This document shows, in pieces, positions 50,326 to 62,335 of a stretch of 64,000 bases of DNA. The translations under genes were made by a program, and so were the position numbers. The DNA comes from Glandiceps talaboti (taxonomy: Eukaryota > Hemichordata > Enteropneusta > Spengelidae): the NCBI RefSeq assembly GCF_964340395.1, contig NC_135564.1, forward strand, positions 17,790,431 through 17,854,430, given 5' to 3'. The notes beneath the pieces were generated by a model. The model ran no database searches and was not told the DNA's origin. It saw only the letters and a program-made list of their open reading frames with translations. Every line of letters begins with the position of its first letter. Within the stretch, counting starts at the first letter, position 1.

Positions 50326-50725
50326 TCAAGCAACATGGTTGACTATTTATATATAATATCTAAAATACCACTTCTGGTAACTTGTAATTTTCCCCTTTCT
50401 CTGTTCACATTACCTGGTTTTTTGAAACCCAAACAGTGGATAAAATCAGCTTCAAGGAACGTGGCCAACTATTTACAGTAATATTTAAAATACCACTTGT
50501 AGTAACTTGCAATTTTTCCCAGATTTTAGAAAACTCAAACAGAAAATCTAATCAGTTTTAAGGAACGTGGCCGACCATTTTAACATGGAAATAACCACTT
50601 GTAGTAACTTGTAATTTTTCCCCGGGTTTTAGAAAACCTAACAGAAGATGTATTTATTTTCAAGGAACGTGGTCGACAATTTAAGTGTAACATGGGAAAT
50701 ACCAGGGATAGTGACTTGTAATGAC
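50326..50725. repeat. Degenerate tandem repeat, about 4 copies, period about 125 bp
   Basis: Units carry GGAACGTGGCCRACYATTT, AATACCACTTGTAGTAACTT, GTAATTTTTCCC and TTTTAGAAAAC-CAAACAGA blocks. Confidence 0.9.
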
Positions 50726-51054
50726 AAATTTGGATGGAATCTGTATTTGATTGTGTGATAAAGTAGATACTATATGAAATGTAAACAGTCTGTGTTGTCA
50801 CATGGAAAACAAATTTGATTAAAAAACCACAAGTAGACAGCAATGAATAGTCCTAGCGTGACAGCGATCACTTCAAAAGTTAACTATCAAGGGAGGTTAT
50901 GATTGATGATAGAAAAAGTCGCTGTCAACTCAAGGAATGATCAATATTTTACATCTACCTGATATTTCAACTTCACTTTTGGGAATAGAATAGTAGGAGA
51001 TAGTGTGACTTTTGATATCAAATGTCATTGACATTCAAGTTTCATTCACATCAA

Positions 51055-51072
51055 CCCCCCCCCCCCCCCCCC
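51055..51072. repeat. Poly-C run (C18)
   Basis: Uninterrupted run of 18 cytosines, followed by CCTCCTCCT-like sequence. Confidence 0.95.
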
Positions 51073-53589
51073 TTCCTCCTCCTGATGGCATGGTAGTTAT
51101 ATTTCACAATTTCGTTATTTGAATCATGTTGAGTTTTTTTGATTGCCTAATTAACTCATAAAGTAAAGAGTCATTTCTCAATGATGTCACTTTCAAGTTC
51201 ACGTTTCATTTGCATGTCATTGTATGGTTGTGGTAATTATCATTTGCATTTCATTGTAGCAGTGTAGTAATTACAGGTTATAATTTAAGATATACTCATT
51301 TCCTGATGGCTTAATTAACGCATTAAAACAAGGACTCATTTTCTGAAGTAATAACTGAAAGTAATTCAATGTTGACCTTTTAGCTTTGGATAAGAAATGA
51401 TGCAATCCTTGAATATGACGATAGTAAAATATTGAATGATTCTGAAGGGATTATGGTTTTGGTTTCACTGTATTTTATGATTAATATGATCAGAATTCAT
51501 AGATTCAGAAAAACAATCCTATTCATAAAAATTTGCTGACCATTTCTCATAAAATATTTGTGGAATACATCAATCATGTATTAAAAATGATTCTAGATTT
51601 CCTATGCTGTGCAAGGTTTGTCATGGAATCCATATTTCATGACAGAATTTCAGAAATATCTTTTTTTTTGTTAAAATATGTCAGATTTTGGCTCTTACAG
51701 TTTTCTTTTTGAGAGGAGTCTATTTTAAAGAGCAATATTTATAATATGAAACCAAAATGGATGTTAAATTTTCAAAAAAATGAAAAAATATGAAATTTTG
51801 TGAAAATGTTTGTGAAGTCGTAAAAGTATTCAGTCTGCTGAATGGAAGGAGGACTATTATGTATCTTTGTAAGTGAAGCAGTTTGCTTAAACTCTTAAAA
51901 AGCATTTCATAGTTATTATTTGCTGTCAGTCATTTTACATTTGAAGTGTTCAGTCATTTTATTTTGTAAGTGTACTAGGTAAATACGGCATGTGTGTGTC
52001 ATATGGACGGCATGTTCTATACCTGTATTGATCTTGTAAGGTCAGACATGATAGAGCTGTCTTTCAAAATGGTGTATGACATGTTGTCACAGACTACTTT
52101 GCCTTTAATAGAACCTGTCACACCTAGTGTCAATTTTGTGAAATTTCAAACCTGTCGAAATCACTAGATATTATGTAAATATTAAAGTACAGTCATGACT
52201 ATCAAAATCACAAATTTCAAATTTAAGATGATGAATTATCAATTTTGGCAAAATGGCTATTTATCATCTGAAATATGAAGGGAAACTATGTCAAAATTTG
52301 ATATTATGTTTTTATATCTAGTCATATTTGTTATTGTAATACAATATATTCTTAGGTCATGGTAAATTCCATATCAAAGTTTTAGCATGAAAAAGTAGAC
52401 AGGTAAATTTCAGAAAAACCAAGCCGCAAATATGTTCAATAATCAACATTTCAACTCCACAGCCTCCCATGGATATAATGAGAACGAAAAAGATCTAGTG
52501 TACATGTATGCTTGCATTGGTATGATGATGTATTGTCACTTGAATACATAAGAACTTGACAGTTTTTGTGAAAACTTATCTAAATTTGACATTTTTTAAC
52601 CAAATTCTGACATTTATATTTATACTTTCTGTATTTGGTCTAAAATTGTATGAATTTTTACCAAAAATTCCTAAAAATACATAAATTTTTGGTTATGTAA
52701 TTTTGGCGGGAAACTGCATGTTACCGACAGGTTAGGCTATAGAGATGAAAGTTGAAAACTATCAATCAAAATGTTGTGTCATACAATGACTGTGCAATCA
52801 TTTATTAGATTTTACCACATAGGTCACAGACATTGTTCTATGAATGGAATTTTTTTAATTGGTCTGGATCATAAATTAATAAAGTTATCAATTAAAGCTG
52901 TTTATCACAATTGTTATTAATGATATGAGAATAATAGTTGATTGAAAATATAGTAAGTTAATGAAATTATGCATTCATAGGTGTGACAGTCATTGGTATT
53001 TCTACTCACATTTCATATGAATACCTACAGATTTACTAAGATTTATGGGTTGGAGTCAGTAATGGTGACAAAGCTGTGGTTTGAGTTTATTTTCCCAGGA
53101 TACATCAATTTGTGGACAATTGTCTAAATTGTATGGTTTGATTGATGTGAAGTCCATTTTTTTTTTGATCGATTGGATCAGTTTGAATTTTAGGTGTGAA
53201 TGCTGCTAACTAAGATAATATGAATATGAGTGATGACTTTGTGAGAATGAATATTAATGGCTGTATATGTAGGTTCTTATTAGTATCAAATGAAAATTTC
53301 TACTCACAGAGTCAAAAAATTTTGAAGGTGAATACCAAATTGTTGCTGATGTCATGTCACCATTGTCTCAACACTGACACAGCTGTCCAAAACATACCTG
53401 CCTAGATATTTCATATTTTCATATTTCGTAACTCCAGCAGATATGGTCTGACTTGTGAGAATGCATTGCCAGTGAAGACTTGTTCTGTTTAGATTCATTT
53501 GTTATTTACTTGTAATTTTCATAATTTTACATAAAATATCGGTTCGTAGATCAACGGTGAAATTTTCTTGTAATAGAATGAAATACACA

Positions 53590-54125
53590 TTATACCTGAA
53601 CATGCCAAAATATGAAAGTAAAAAATAAAATGCTAAAAAATGGAAAAGATTGTGATACAGAAATGAAGCATTAAATTGTCATAATTTACAGAGAATTTTG
53701 CCTCGCAGTTTTGAAAATATGTATTGTTATAGTATAATGTATACCTAAACATACCAAAATATGAAAATAAATATGATAGAAATTTTATAAAGGTATTGCT
53801 GATGGTACAGAAATTGCCATGGATTTCGGTAATTTATTTATGTAAATAAGTATTGAATATTTATTGTAATTGAATAATACATAACTAAATATGCCAAAAA
53901 AATGAAAATAAATATGATAAAATATAAAGGTGATTACTGTTGATGGTACTAAAATAAAACAGAGCACTCAATTTTCAAAATTTACAGAAAATGGTGTTGT
54001 GTAAATAAGTGAAAATATGTCAAATTATGAAAATAAATATGACAGTAATGTAAGTATGTTGATGATGGTACAGAAATGTAGAAACCAAGCATTGGATTTT
54101 CTTAAATTGATTGAGAATATCACTG
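53590..54125. repeat. Degenerate tandem repeat, about 4 copies, period about 145 bp
   Basis: Units share TATACCTGAACATGCCAAAA, TATGAAAATAAATATGATA, TGATGGTACAGAAAT and a TTTCAAAATTTACAGA block. Very AT-rich. Confidence 0.88.
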
Positions 54126-55670
54126 TGTGGATTGTTGTTGGTAGGTGTAGTCTGCTTTGAGGTGACTATCTGTCTACTACTAAGTGTATGTATCTAGACC
54201 TCCCATAAATTATTCCAATATCATAGATCCTCAGCTTGCTTTGAACGGCCACTATCTCCATCTATCATCCCTACATACATTTTCTAGCACACCCTAATGA
54301 ATTCAAAGATCATTTACAGGGCTTCAGTTTTGACAAAATGTCAATTTTCCTGCCAGTATTCGTGCATTCTATTTGTGAAATTATGCATATTTTATTGCCG
54401 TGGCTATCTGGAAACCCAATCACGTGCGTGCACATGGATTGCGAGCACAATAGGTGTGCAATATTGAATATAGGAAAAAAAGGCTTTTGTAATCAGTTTG
54501 TGTGCTGTGTGAGAATGTCTTGTTATTGTCTGCAAGAATGGATTTGACATGGTTACATTTGTGAAGTGACTGTAGTGTGATCAATATTTGAAAGGTATGA
54601 AGTCTGTTGTTACCTGCACTATTTAGAGTGAATTATACAGTGCTTTCACATACAAGGCAGGTGTGTTTCTTCCTTTTTCTTTGCATTTTTACTTTCTGAA
54701 GATGAATTCCATTCATATTTTTGAAAATTTGAATGTAAATATGTTTGAATATCTAGATTAAGAAGTGACATTTGTGTGCCAAGTCATTCATCATTTTATA
54801 TAAGTGTAGCTGGTGATATCTGGATCACAGCACAATGGTTGAACAATGTTGTTGATATGAGAATTTGACATTTTACATCTGTGGAGCTTACATATTTTTG
54901 ATATTAAGTTATTTTTATTGAAGTTTTGTCATTTTTCAATTTTTTGAGATGAAATTTCAATTCATAACTGTGATTGATCGTTCTAAAGAGTGCTCTCTTC
55001 ATCAGCAAGTCTGTCTCAACATACGTAAATCTATTGTGTACTACGTCATATATATATGATTTGTAGACGGTGTGAAGAGCGTTATTCTTACTTTTCATTT
55101 TTGTTATTAATCTTGTTTTGTTGTTAGGTAATCATGAAATTACTCTTCCAGACAGGAAGTCACTTGACTCATTTTTTGTATAATAACAAAAATTAAATTG
55201 TTGCCAAACAAATTTATGTGTGTGTGACGCAAAAATCAGACATAGTTCATGTTTGATGTTTGATGTTTTCAATTTGTAAATTTTATAGAAATATGATTTT
55301 GTCCAAGAAATAATAGTATGTCTTGAACTGAAATGAGTATATAAAGTAAAATTCTGGAAACTGAAAATTTTCCAGCATACTTTTGGCGGGAAAATGGTGT
55401 CTTATGTATAAGTGCATCATTTTTCTTGTCAGAACTGAACAAAATGGCTGACAGTGACACAAGAAAAAGTGCTAGTGTGTAAAATGACTCAGTATATATG
55501 CGAACAATTTTTTGCGGGAAATATTATGTCGTACGCGTGAGTATTACTGTTACACTTTTTACTGTTAAAACTGAACTAGAATGTATCATGGGTGATGCAA
55601 TGAAAGTGAAAATGTGTCGTATGACTCAGAATCCATGCTAACTAAATCTCCTTTCCTGTTTATTTTCCAG

Positions 55671-55779
55671 ATTGTTAATTCTCAGAGACACTGAAGCAGA
55701 AGAAAAAGAGAAAGAATGGTACTACACACAAATGCAATCCCTAACCCAGAAAATCGATAGTCTGCCAATAACAGAAACT
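55671..55779 (+). CDS. APC: APC coding exon 3: conserved second coiled-coil segment
   Basis: The acceptor is a pyrimidine-rich tract ending TTTTCCAG (55670) and the donor is ACT|GTAAGT at 55780. The 109-nt exon enters in phase 2, completing AGA from exon 2, and leaves in phase 0, encoding about residues 145-181. The peptide RLLILRDTEAEEKEKEW then YYTQMQSLTQKIDSLP is almost the same as the human segment LLLADLDKEEKEKDWYYAQLQNLTKRIDSLP. As I recall it, 109 nt is also the length of the corresponding human exon. This strongly conserved block confirms orthology to APC and fixes the reading frame between exons 2 and 4. Confidence 0.97.
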
Positions 55780-56044
55780 GTAAGTCAAAAAGTTAGTGTC
55801 CATTTTTTTCTATCCCCTCAGAGAATTCTTTGGTAGATTGACCACAAGGCATAACTTGCGTTCAAGTATTGATTTTAGTTCTGGAGCATTCCATGTATCT
55901 CCTAATTGTGTTTTTCCTTCAGATGTTGAAAGTCTTTCTGTGTAACAACAGATGAATTATTGATTCTAAGGTCATATCCTGTGTTTGGAAAAGAAAACTC
56001 TGCATCTTTTGACAAGATTCATAAATGCTGAAGTAACAATTAGG

Positions 56045-56640
56045 TCATCAATATTTGTGTTGTGGCATGTAGTGAAGTAGTCATCAATTTATGTGTATTG
56101 ACATGGAAGCAGTGTCATCAATTTACAGTGGGGTCATCAATTTATGTGCATGTAACAATTATATAACAATTTAGAATGATCATCAATATACTCATATATT
56201 TGTATCACATGACAGGATTGTCATCAATTTATGTGTACCTGACAGAATTGTCATCAATTTATGTGTATGTAACAAATTGCAATGATAAATCAATTTAGGA
56301 TATTTACATCACATGACAGAATGGTCATCAATTTATGTGTATGTTTACATCACTTGACAGAATGGTCATCAATTTATGTGTATGTTTACATCACATGACA
56401 GAATGGTCATCAATTTATGTGTATGTTTACATCACATGACAGAATGGTCATCAATTTATGTTTATATTTACATCACATGACAGAATGGTCATCAATTTAT
56501 GTTTATATTTACATCACATGACAGAATGGTCATCAATTTATGTGTATGTTTACATCACTTGACAAAATGGTTATCAATTTATGTTTATATTTACTTCACA
56601 TGATAGAATGGTCATCAATTTGTGTGTACATATGTGACAG
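56045..56640. repeat. 41-bp minisatellite, 8 regular plus several decayed copies
   Basis: The unit is GACAGAATGGTCATCAATTT then ATGTGTATGTTTACATCACAT. The regular part (about 56300-56620) has copies exactly 41 bp apart (for example GGTCAT at 56364 and 56405). To the left, 56045-56300, the ATCAATTTATG core recurs irregularly. Confidence 0.95.
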
Positions 56641-57523
56641 CTTTGATCTATTTATCATAGTGACTAACTACAGTGTATTTGCTAAAAGTGCATTTTTTGT
56701 GTAGGATTAAGGAAATTTATATAATACATGTAATTGCATTAATGAAATGATTGCGTTTACAGCACACACATTATCTAGGATGTACTTGAAAGCAATACTT
56801 TATCAAATTCAAATGCTCCATGAATGTGACTCGAATAAATATATCATGTTTTCACATTTAAAAGCTACATATATATATATCATACATCTTGTTTCCTTAG
56901 ACTGGGGACGTTTTCGAGAAACTTATAAGTTGGCACAGCTTTAAGTCTTAGAAAATAGATTGTCCTACACTAAAAATCAAACTATTTAATATTAGACATC
57001 TGTCTATGTTCATTTGGTATAGAATAGTGCATAGTTTCTAAAACCCAGTTTGCAAATTAATTGGTATTTTCATGACATTTGTATCCCAACAACCAAAAGT
57101 CAGCTACTTCAAATAGTTATCCTGACTAGGGTAATTGTTGTATGAGTTTCATGTCATTTTAATAGCTAACTTGTTTGGTTGTGTGATTCATATGTTAGTA
57201 TAGCTATTACTCTTGTCCATAGCAACATCAATATTTACTTGGACACGAAGGTATGAAAAATGTTTTTTTGGCTGAAAAACTCTCCTAAAATATAGCACAG
57301 AGGTTCTGATATCTGGACTTAGTAATGTTGTTTGCCAGACGGAACAGAGAATATGTATATTATGTCAGATAGCCAAGTCTCTGGGATACCAAGAAACATA
57401 ACATTACTATTAAGTGCATGATCTTTGAACCCCCACCCCCTCTCCCACCCCCCAAAAATATCAAATCAAATCAAATCAACAAAACAAAAGCAATAACAAA
57501 GTGGTTTTCTTTTTTCTCTGACA

Positions 57524-57546
57524 CCCCCCCCCCCCTTTTTTTTTTT
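57524..57546. repeat. C12-T11 homopolymer pair
   Basis: Twelve cytosines directly followed by eleven thymines. Confidence 0.9.
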
Positions 57547-57561
57547 AAGTCAGCAGGGTTG

Positions 57562-57740
57562 TCCAGTTTAGATTAGGATTAAAATTCAGGTGTGAAAAAT
57601 ACTTATCTGGCAGAGATATAGAAAAAGTTAATCTAGAACAAATAATAATCCTATGTACCGTAATCCTCATGGCTCCACGGATAAGATATTACTAATGCAA
57701 TTGAACACTAATGAGATTGAAACCCTGGCCTTTTAAAGCT
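57562..57740 (+). repeat. Dispersed repeat family R1, near-complete copy
   Basis: GTCCAGTTTAGATTAGGATT, AAAATTCAGGTGTGAAAAAT, CTTATCTGGCAGAGATA, CTAGAACAAATAATAATCC, CCTCATGGCTCCACGGATAA, ending near CTGGCCTTTTAAAGC. Most similar to the minus-strand copy at 36752-36910. Confidence 0.82.
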
Positions 57741-58420
57741 CGACGAAGAATACTGAAATTGGTGTTACCAATATCAGCTACATGTACAATGTATAGAGAA
57801 AGTGTAATGTAGTATGACTAACTACTCAACTGAAATAGGTGTATCAGGTATTAGTAAGACATACTTATGTGACATTGAAGTTATGCTTTCTTGATACTTC
57901 AGGCAAGACCACACAATGTCGCACACACTCAATAAGCAAATATCGTTCGTTTAGGACAAAATCTTCTTCCCCCTCCCCTAAAGGAACATTCACAAGTGCG
58001 ACATCACACGTTTATATATGATGTAACCTATGATGAAAATTGTAACGGTCACTCCACTACAATCGATGCCATGTAAAAACATGATGGTGAACGTGAAGTT
58101 CCATCCTTGTGAACCTTTTTACTGAGATGATGGTGGTAAACACATTAAAATACTACCAGAAACCCAGCACCATATTTCACATTAGAAGTACATTTTTATC
58201 AGCTTATCAACATCTCACTATAGTAAATACAGAACCTGTTATGATTGAAGGTGTAAAAGTTTTGGAAACTTGGTTAGAAGTGTGAAAATGAAGTTCAGCA
58301 ATCACATTGATCGCCAGACCCCCCTACCCCCTAAACGAACGAAGTTCACTTGGTGAGTTTGTGTGACATTGCGTAATCGTCCCTAACTTTTATCTCATTT
58401 ATTTTGATATCCATTGACAG

Positions 58421-58612
58421 TACTCGCTTCAAAACGATATGACTAGAAGACAACTTGAATACGAGGCCAAGCAGCTAAGAGAAGCAATGCAGCAAAGGCT
58501 AGGTGCCATCGCTGATATGCAGGCAAGATATGAAGCTAGGATCCATAGAGTTAGGCTGCTAGAAAAAGAGATGCTACGCCTGCAACAGCACTATGAAGAA
58601 ATTGACCGAGAG
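58421..58612 (+). CDS. APC: APC coding exon 4: second coiled coil
   Basis: The acceptor is ATTGACAG (ends 58420) and the donor is GAG|GTAAGT at 58613. The 192-nt exon encodes residues 182-245 in phase 0. It contains YSLQNDMTRRQLEYEAKQ, matching human FSLQTDMTRRQLEYEARQ, followed by a long charged helix with leucines in heptad spacing (HRVRLLEKEMLRLQQHYEEI). In human these residues are split over two exons of 114 and 84 nt, so this species either lacks or has lost an intron there. The open frame runs on past the donor to 58864, but that extension shows no APC similarity and the GTAAGT donor is strong, so I end the exon at 58612. Confidence 0.96.
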
Positions 58613-61600
58613 GTAAGTTGTGACCAAATTAGTCTTGTATTGTTAAAACGTAATAGTAGTAACCAGGAGACGCATCATAACTGTTTCCAATTATTACACA
58701 CCCACAGGAAAGTGTTCTTGCAGCCATTTAGATTAGACCTTGCAGAAAATGCAGTGCAATTTGAGTATTTTTGTTTCCATGGAAACAAATCGATTATCAG
58801 AACTATGTGTGTGTGGATTACTTGTGAAGAAAATATAGCAAATTATTTAGCGTCATTGAGATAATCCAAAGTAATATTTCATGGTTGTCTAAATATGCCT
58901 TGAAATGCAATGAAATAAGTTGCAAAAAGTTAGAAAGTGTTTGTAAAGTTTGTTATTTACGTACAATAACAAACATTTTACACAATTAAAAAAAAAATTG
59001 TGATTTATTTAGTTACAAACACGGACGTGGTTGACGTTGTTTCACATTCTTTTTTTCAAGTCAGAAAACATAGTGGAGTTGTTTTATGAAATAAAAAATC
59101 CAAAATAAATAACCATGTGTCGCCCATATGACCATTGTACGTTTTCATCTGGACTGATTATGTTTGATCATGACACACAAATATATTAAAATGTGTATCC
59201 TATATAAAGGAGAATACAAATGAAAATAAAAATAATAAAGACAGATGGAAAGCTCAATGCTAAAAAAACTTTGAACTTCTTGTGTGTTATAACCTTTGTA
59301 AATCAATAGATCTACCACACTGATGAACATTTTCAATCAAAGGCAATAAATTCGAATCGAAAAAAAAAGCCATCTAAAAATGAAATTTCAATCATATTAG
59401 GTAATAAATGCGTGATTGTATTCAAATGTAACAAAATACTGCCAACAGTGCAGCAATTCATCATTGTCAAATGATGACAACAGTAACAATTATCATAGTA
59501 TTGAGTGTTGTCAGGAATTAATTAGACACAAGTTGATGTCAGCTTGAATAACATTTTATTGAAATTGTGGTGTGTAACAGTTAGATAGCTATGGAATTTT
59601 GTCTCGAGGATAACATTTTAAAATAAAAAACAATTCAAGTAAAAATAGATCAATAGTTACAATACAACAATTGTGATTTCATGTGTGAATATTACCAATA
59701 TCAAATGTCCAAATTTTGTTGGTAAAAATGGACAAATTACCTAGTCAGTTCTCATTAAAAATAAATGAACATACATGGTGTTTACCAGCTGCTGGAACTT
59801 TGGTCTCTAAAAGCAGGTGAAAACACACAAAATAGATGTCATTTCGAGAAAAAAAAAATTGCTGTTTGAATTTTCCATTGATGCGGATAACTGTCAACTT
59901 GGACATCATGTCAGGATTCTAGTTTCATCAAAATGGAAAGAAATTAGGAATCCAACCAGTAACTAAATGTTTAATTTTATGGCTATATAGATCTAAAGAT
60001 AGTGTAATGATTTGTAAAGCTGTATGGAATGCTAAACCACCAACATGCCTGTATCAATAGATAAATATGGCCGAACAATAACAACTGTATGTTCTATTCT
60101 GACATGATGAATCACTTAAAAATCTGTTTACATGTTTCTTGTTAACCACAATCAGTAAATTGTTTGGTTATGATGTCATCCTGTTTTTTTTGTTATCGTC
60201 CTTGATATGACAAACACAGTCAGATATTTTTTGTTTTGTACATATGCAAATTGAGGTGCATGATGTCAGATTTGTCTCAAGAGGGCGCTATACATGAAAT
60301 GCAAATTCACCATAGAGGGCGCTATAACACATGAACATAATTTCAACTCCCGCATTCCTGTATGTGCATAAAGTGTATCTGACATGAGAGAATGACAACT
60401 TCTCTACTTGTGTCTGCCAGGAGAATTGTACCTGGGAAATGCAATTAATAGCAAAAGGTTTGAAACCTTTGATGGGAAAATGGGCTTTTGATGTGAACAA
60501 CCTGTGTGTGATCTCTGACAGCTCAGCTGTCGTTGTGTGATTCCTAGCATTCAATAACTATAAGAATGTTCCATTATAGTCGAAGCACTGACATGAAAAT
60601 GTTGTAATTACATGGCTGTCTCACAGAATTACATTTCTATGTTATTTATTTTTGTAAAGGTCAATACAAAATGGAAAGATAAAAACCTGTTGAATTATTT
60701 TTTTTGAAAAGACATTAATTTCCTTCCTTTGAATTTTGCTAATAAATACATGTAGCCGATTTGTGTGGTTTCATCTTCACCGCTTTCAGAAACAACACAT
60801 TGAAATTCTTCATTCAAAGTATGAAATGACACATTGAAATTCTTAGTTCAAAGTATGAAGATAAGCTGTTCATCTTAGTAAATAAAAAATAAATGAAAAA
60901 TAAATTGTAATAGTCTTGACTGCATCACTGTATTTTTGTGTGGGTTGGGAAACCCCTGTAACAAAAAGAATGAAGTTTGGTAAAAGTGGCATTATTTTCT
61001 ATATGTTGTACCATAATTTTGTTTGGTTACATGAAAGGGGAACTGGGGTAGATATTACCTACTTTGATTGCTTTTAGAAAAAACATTGCATTGATTTAAA
61101 CACTGAAAAAGTTATTACATGCACACAGGTAAATTAAGAGTCACTTCAATTGAGTGTGTCAAAAAACAACATCTTTCAAATTCAAATTCAAAGTTATGTA
61201 TTTCCCTGATAAATTATGTATATTTATACAGACCCCATATTTCGCATCTGTGCATTGATATTTTAATTGTAATGATATCAAATAAATTGACTCAAATAAA
61301 TATGAACTAGGGACAGCTTGGTGTTGGAAGAAAGAAATGAACTCAAGGGGGTTGTCAGAATTATTTTAGATTTTCAGTTCAAATTTTACAAGATTACTAT
61401 CTAGACAAACTATTGTTAACCTAGATATTTTCACTACTATAAAGTTTTGCAAACTTATTTTTGCGTTTCTGTTTTTCCAGCGAAATTAGCGAAAATAAGT
61501 CTATAGCAAAAATTTCCAGGTATTAATATGGTACAGTGTTGTTCATTTACAACCTGATTGACAGTGATCTAATCCCATTTCACTATCTATAACCACACAC

Positions 61601-61648
61601 AATGTATAGTTGTATTTTCAAAAACAAATATTTTTTTCTTTCTCTCAG
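58613..61648 (+). other. APC: APC intron 4
   Basis: 3036 bp, donor GTAAGT and acceptor TCTCTCAG. It contains the second M2 element; the remainder (59150-61640) is AT-rich sequence in which I see no gene. GAGGGCGCTATA occurs twice (60281 and 60315). Confidence 0.92.
58905..59140. mobile_element. MITE-like element family M2, diverged copy 2
   Basis: Shares AAAGTTTGTTATT, AATAACAAACATTTTACACA, TTTATTTAGTTACAAACACG, GACGTGG, GTTGTTTTATGAAATAAAAA and ATCCAAA..CGCCCATATG with the element at 8897-9235, in the same order. The left arm is largely eroded. Confidence 0.75.
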
Positions 61649-61798
61649 GGAAGGAAAGAGGAAGATGATGACAATAGGAGAGATTCTGGTAACTGTGAGT
61701 TGTTTGAAGGCAATGCTAACGGAGGAGAAAGTCATGCTGCAACACCACCACAGCACGTAGATACTGCAGTTAATACATCTGATCTACATAGTAGACAG
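61649..61798 (+). CDS. APC: APC coding exon 5: acidic linker ending in repeat-derived sequence
   Basis: The acceptor is a strong pyrimidine tract ending TCTCTCAG (61648). The exon begins GRKEEDDDNRRDSGN, plausibly the counterpart of the variable human linker after the second coiled coil. The donor is assigned at ACAG|GTTAGT (61799), giving 150 nt, residues 246-295, phase 0, as required by exon 6. A nearly identical donor sits exactly 144 nt downstream (61943), also in phase 0 and with the frame open, so a 294-nt version of this exon is equally legal. From about 61737 the exon is made of a degenerate CAACACCACCACA-type minisatellite (peptide ATPPQHVDTA) that continues into the intron. The start of this exon is secure; its 3' end is not. 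Confidence 0.8.
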
Positions 61799-62335
61799 GT
61801 TAGTTTGTTTCCAAGGAGATTTACTGCAACACCACCACAACGTGTAGATACTGCAACAACACCACCACAGCGCATAGATACTGCAACATCACCACAACAT
61901 GTACATACTGCTGTTAATACAACTAATCACCATAGTAGACAGGTTAGTTTGTTTCCATGGAGATTTACTGCAACACCACCAAATATATCGATATTGCAAC
62001 ACTACCATAACACAGAGATACTGCTACACTTCCACAACACAGATACTGCAACACTACAACACATAAATACTGTAACACTACCACAACTCTTAAATAGTGG
62101 CATTAAAACCATCACAATACATACTGCAACACTACCACAACACTTAAAAAGTGGCATTAAATACTGCAACCACCACAACACATACCGGTACATACTGCAA
62201 CACCAACACACACATATACATACTGCAACACTGCCACAACACAGTACCGCAACACTGCCACAATATGTAAAAACTGCAGTTAAGAAGTCTACACAATTAA
62301 CAAATTAGTTTGTTTCCATGGAGATTTTCATATAT
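61737..62335 (+). repeat. Compound minisatellite spanning the APC exon 5 / intron 5 junction
   Basis: The short unit is roughly ACTGCAACACCACCACAACA plus CATAGAT. A higher-order unit ends in CATAGTAGACAGGTTAGTTT then GTTTCCAWGGAGATTT. This ending occurs three times (about 61788, 61932 and 62292). The first two keep a splice donor; the third reads CAAATTAGT and has lost it. The frame stays open to 62306 across the array. Confidence 0.93.
61799..61942 (+). CDS. APC: Possible alternative in-frame extension of APC exon 5 (48 codons)
   Basis: This 144-nt segment lies between two copies of the donor CAG|GTTAGT (GT at 61799 and 61943). It has no stop in the exon frame and would add 48 residues of TPPQR(V/I)DTAT-type repeats ending in HHSRQ. 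It arose by tandem duplication of the exon end plus the start of the intron. Whether it is ever included in mRNA cannot be told from sequence. Confidence 0.35.

Larger units (their letters stand above)
42687..55670 (+). other. APC: APC intron 2
   Basis: 12984 bp, donor GTGAGT and acceptor TTTTCCAG. It begins with the exon-derived array and a GT microsatellite. Later repeats lie at 50.3 and 53.6 kb. The longest open frame (48409-48777, 122 codons) has no recognisable similarity and no supporting splice structure. Stretches 44000-47990 and 48870-50325 show nothing beyond AT-rich sequence. Confidence 0.9.
55780..58420 (+). other. APC: APC intron 3
   Basis: 2641 bp, donor GTAAGT and acceptor ATTGACAG. 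It contains the 41-bp minisatellite, a C12-T11 run and a near-complete R1 repeat. No coding exon seen. Confidence 0.92.

Noticed and set aside
58613-58864. Extension of APC exon 4 through the open frame to 58864
   Set aside because: There is a strong GTAAGT donor at 58613, no APC similarity beyond it, and the next exon joins in phase 0 at 58612.
61649-61688. Alternative early donor for exon 5 at GATTCTG|GTAACT
   Set aside because: It would leave phase 1, and reading exon 6 in that phase meets a TGA within eight codons; the GTTAGT donors keep phase 0.
62002-62211. Cys-rich minus-strand open frame
   Set aside because: Reverse reading of the exon 5 compound minisatellite.
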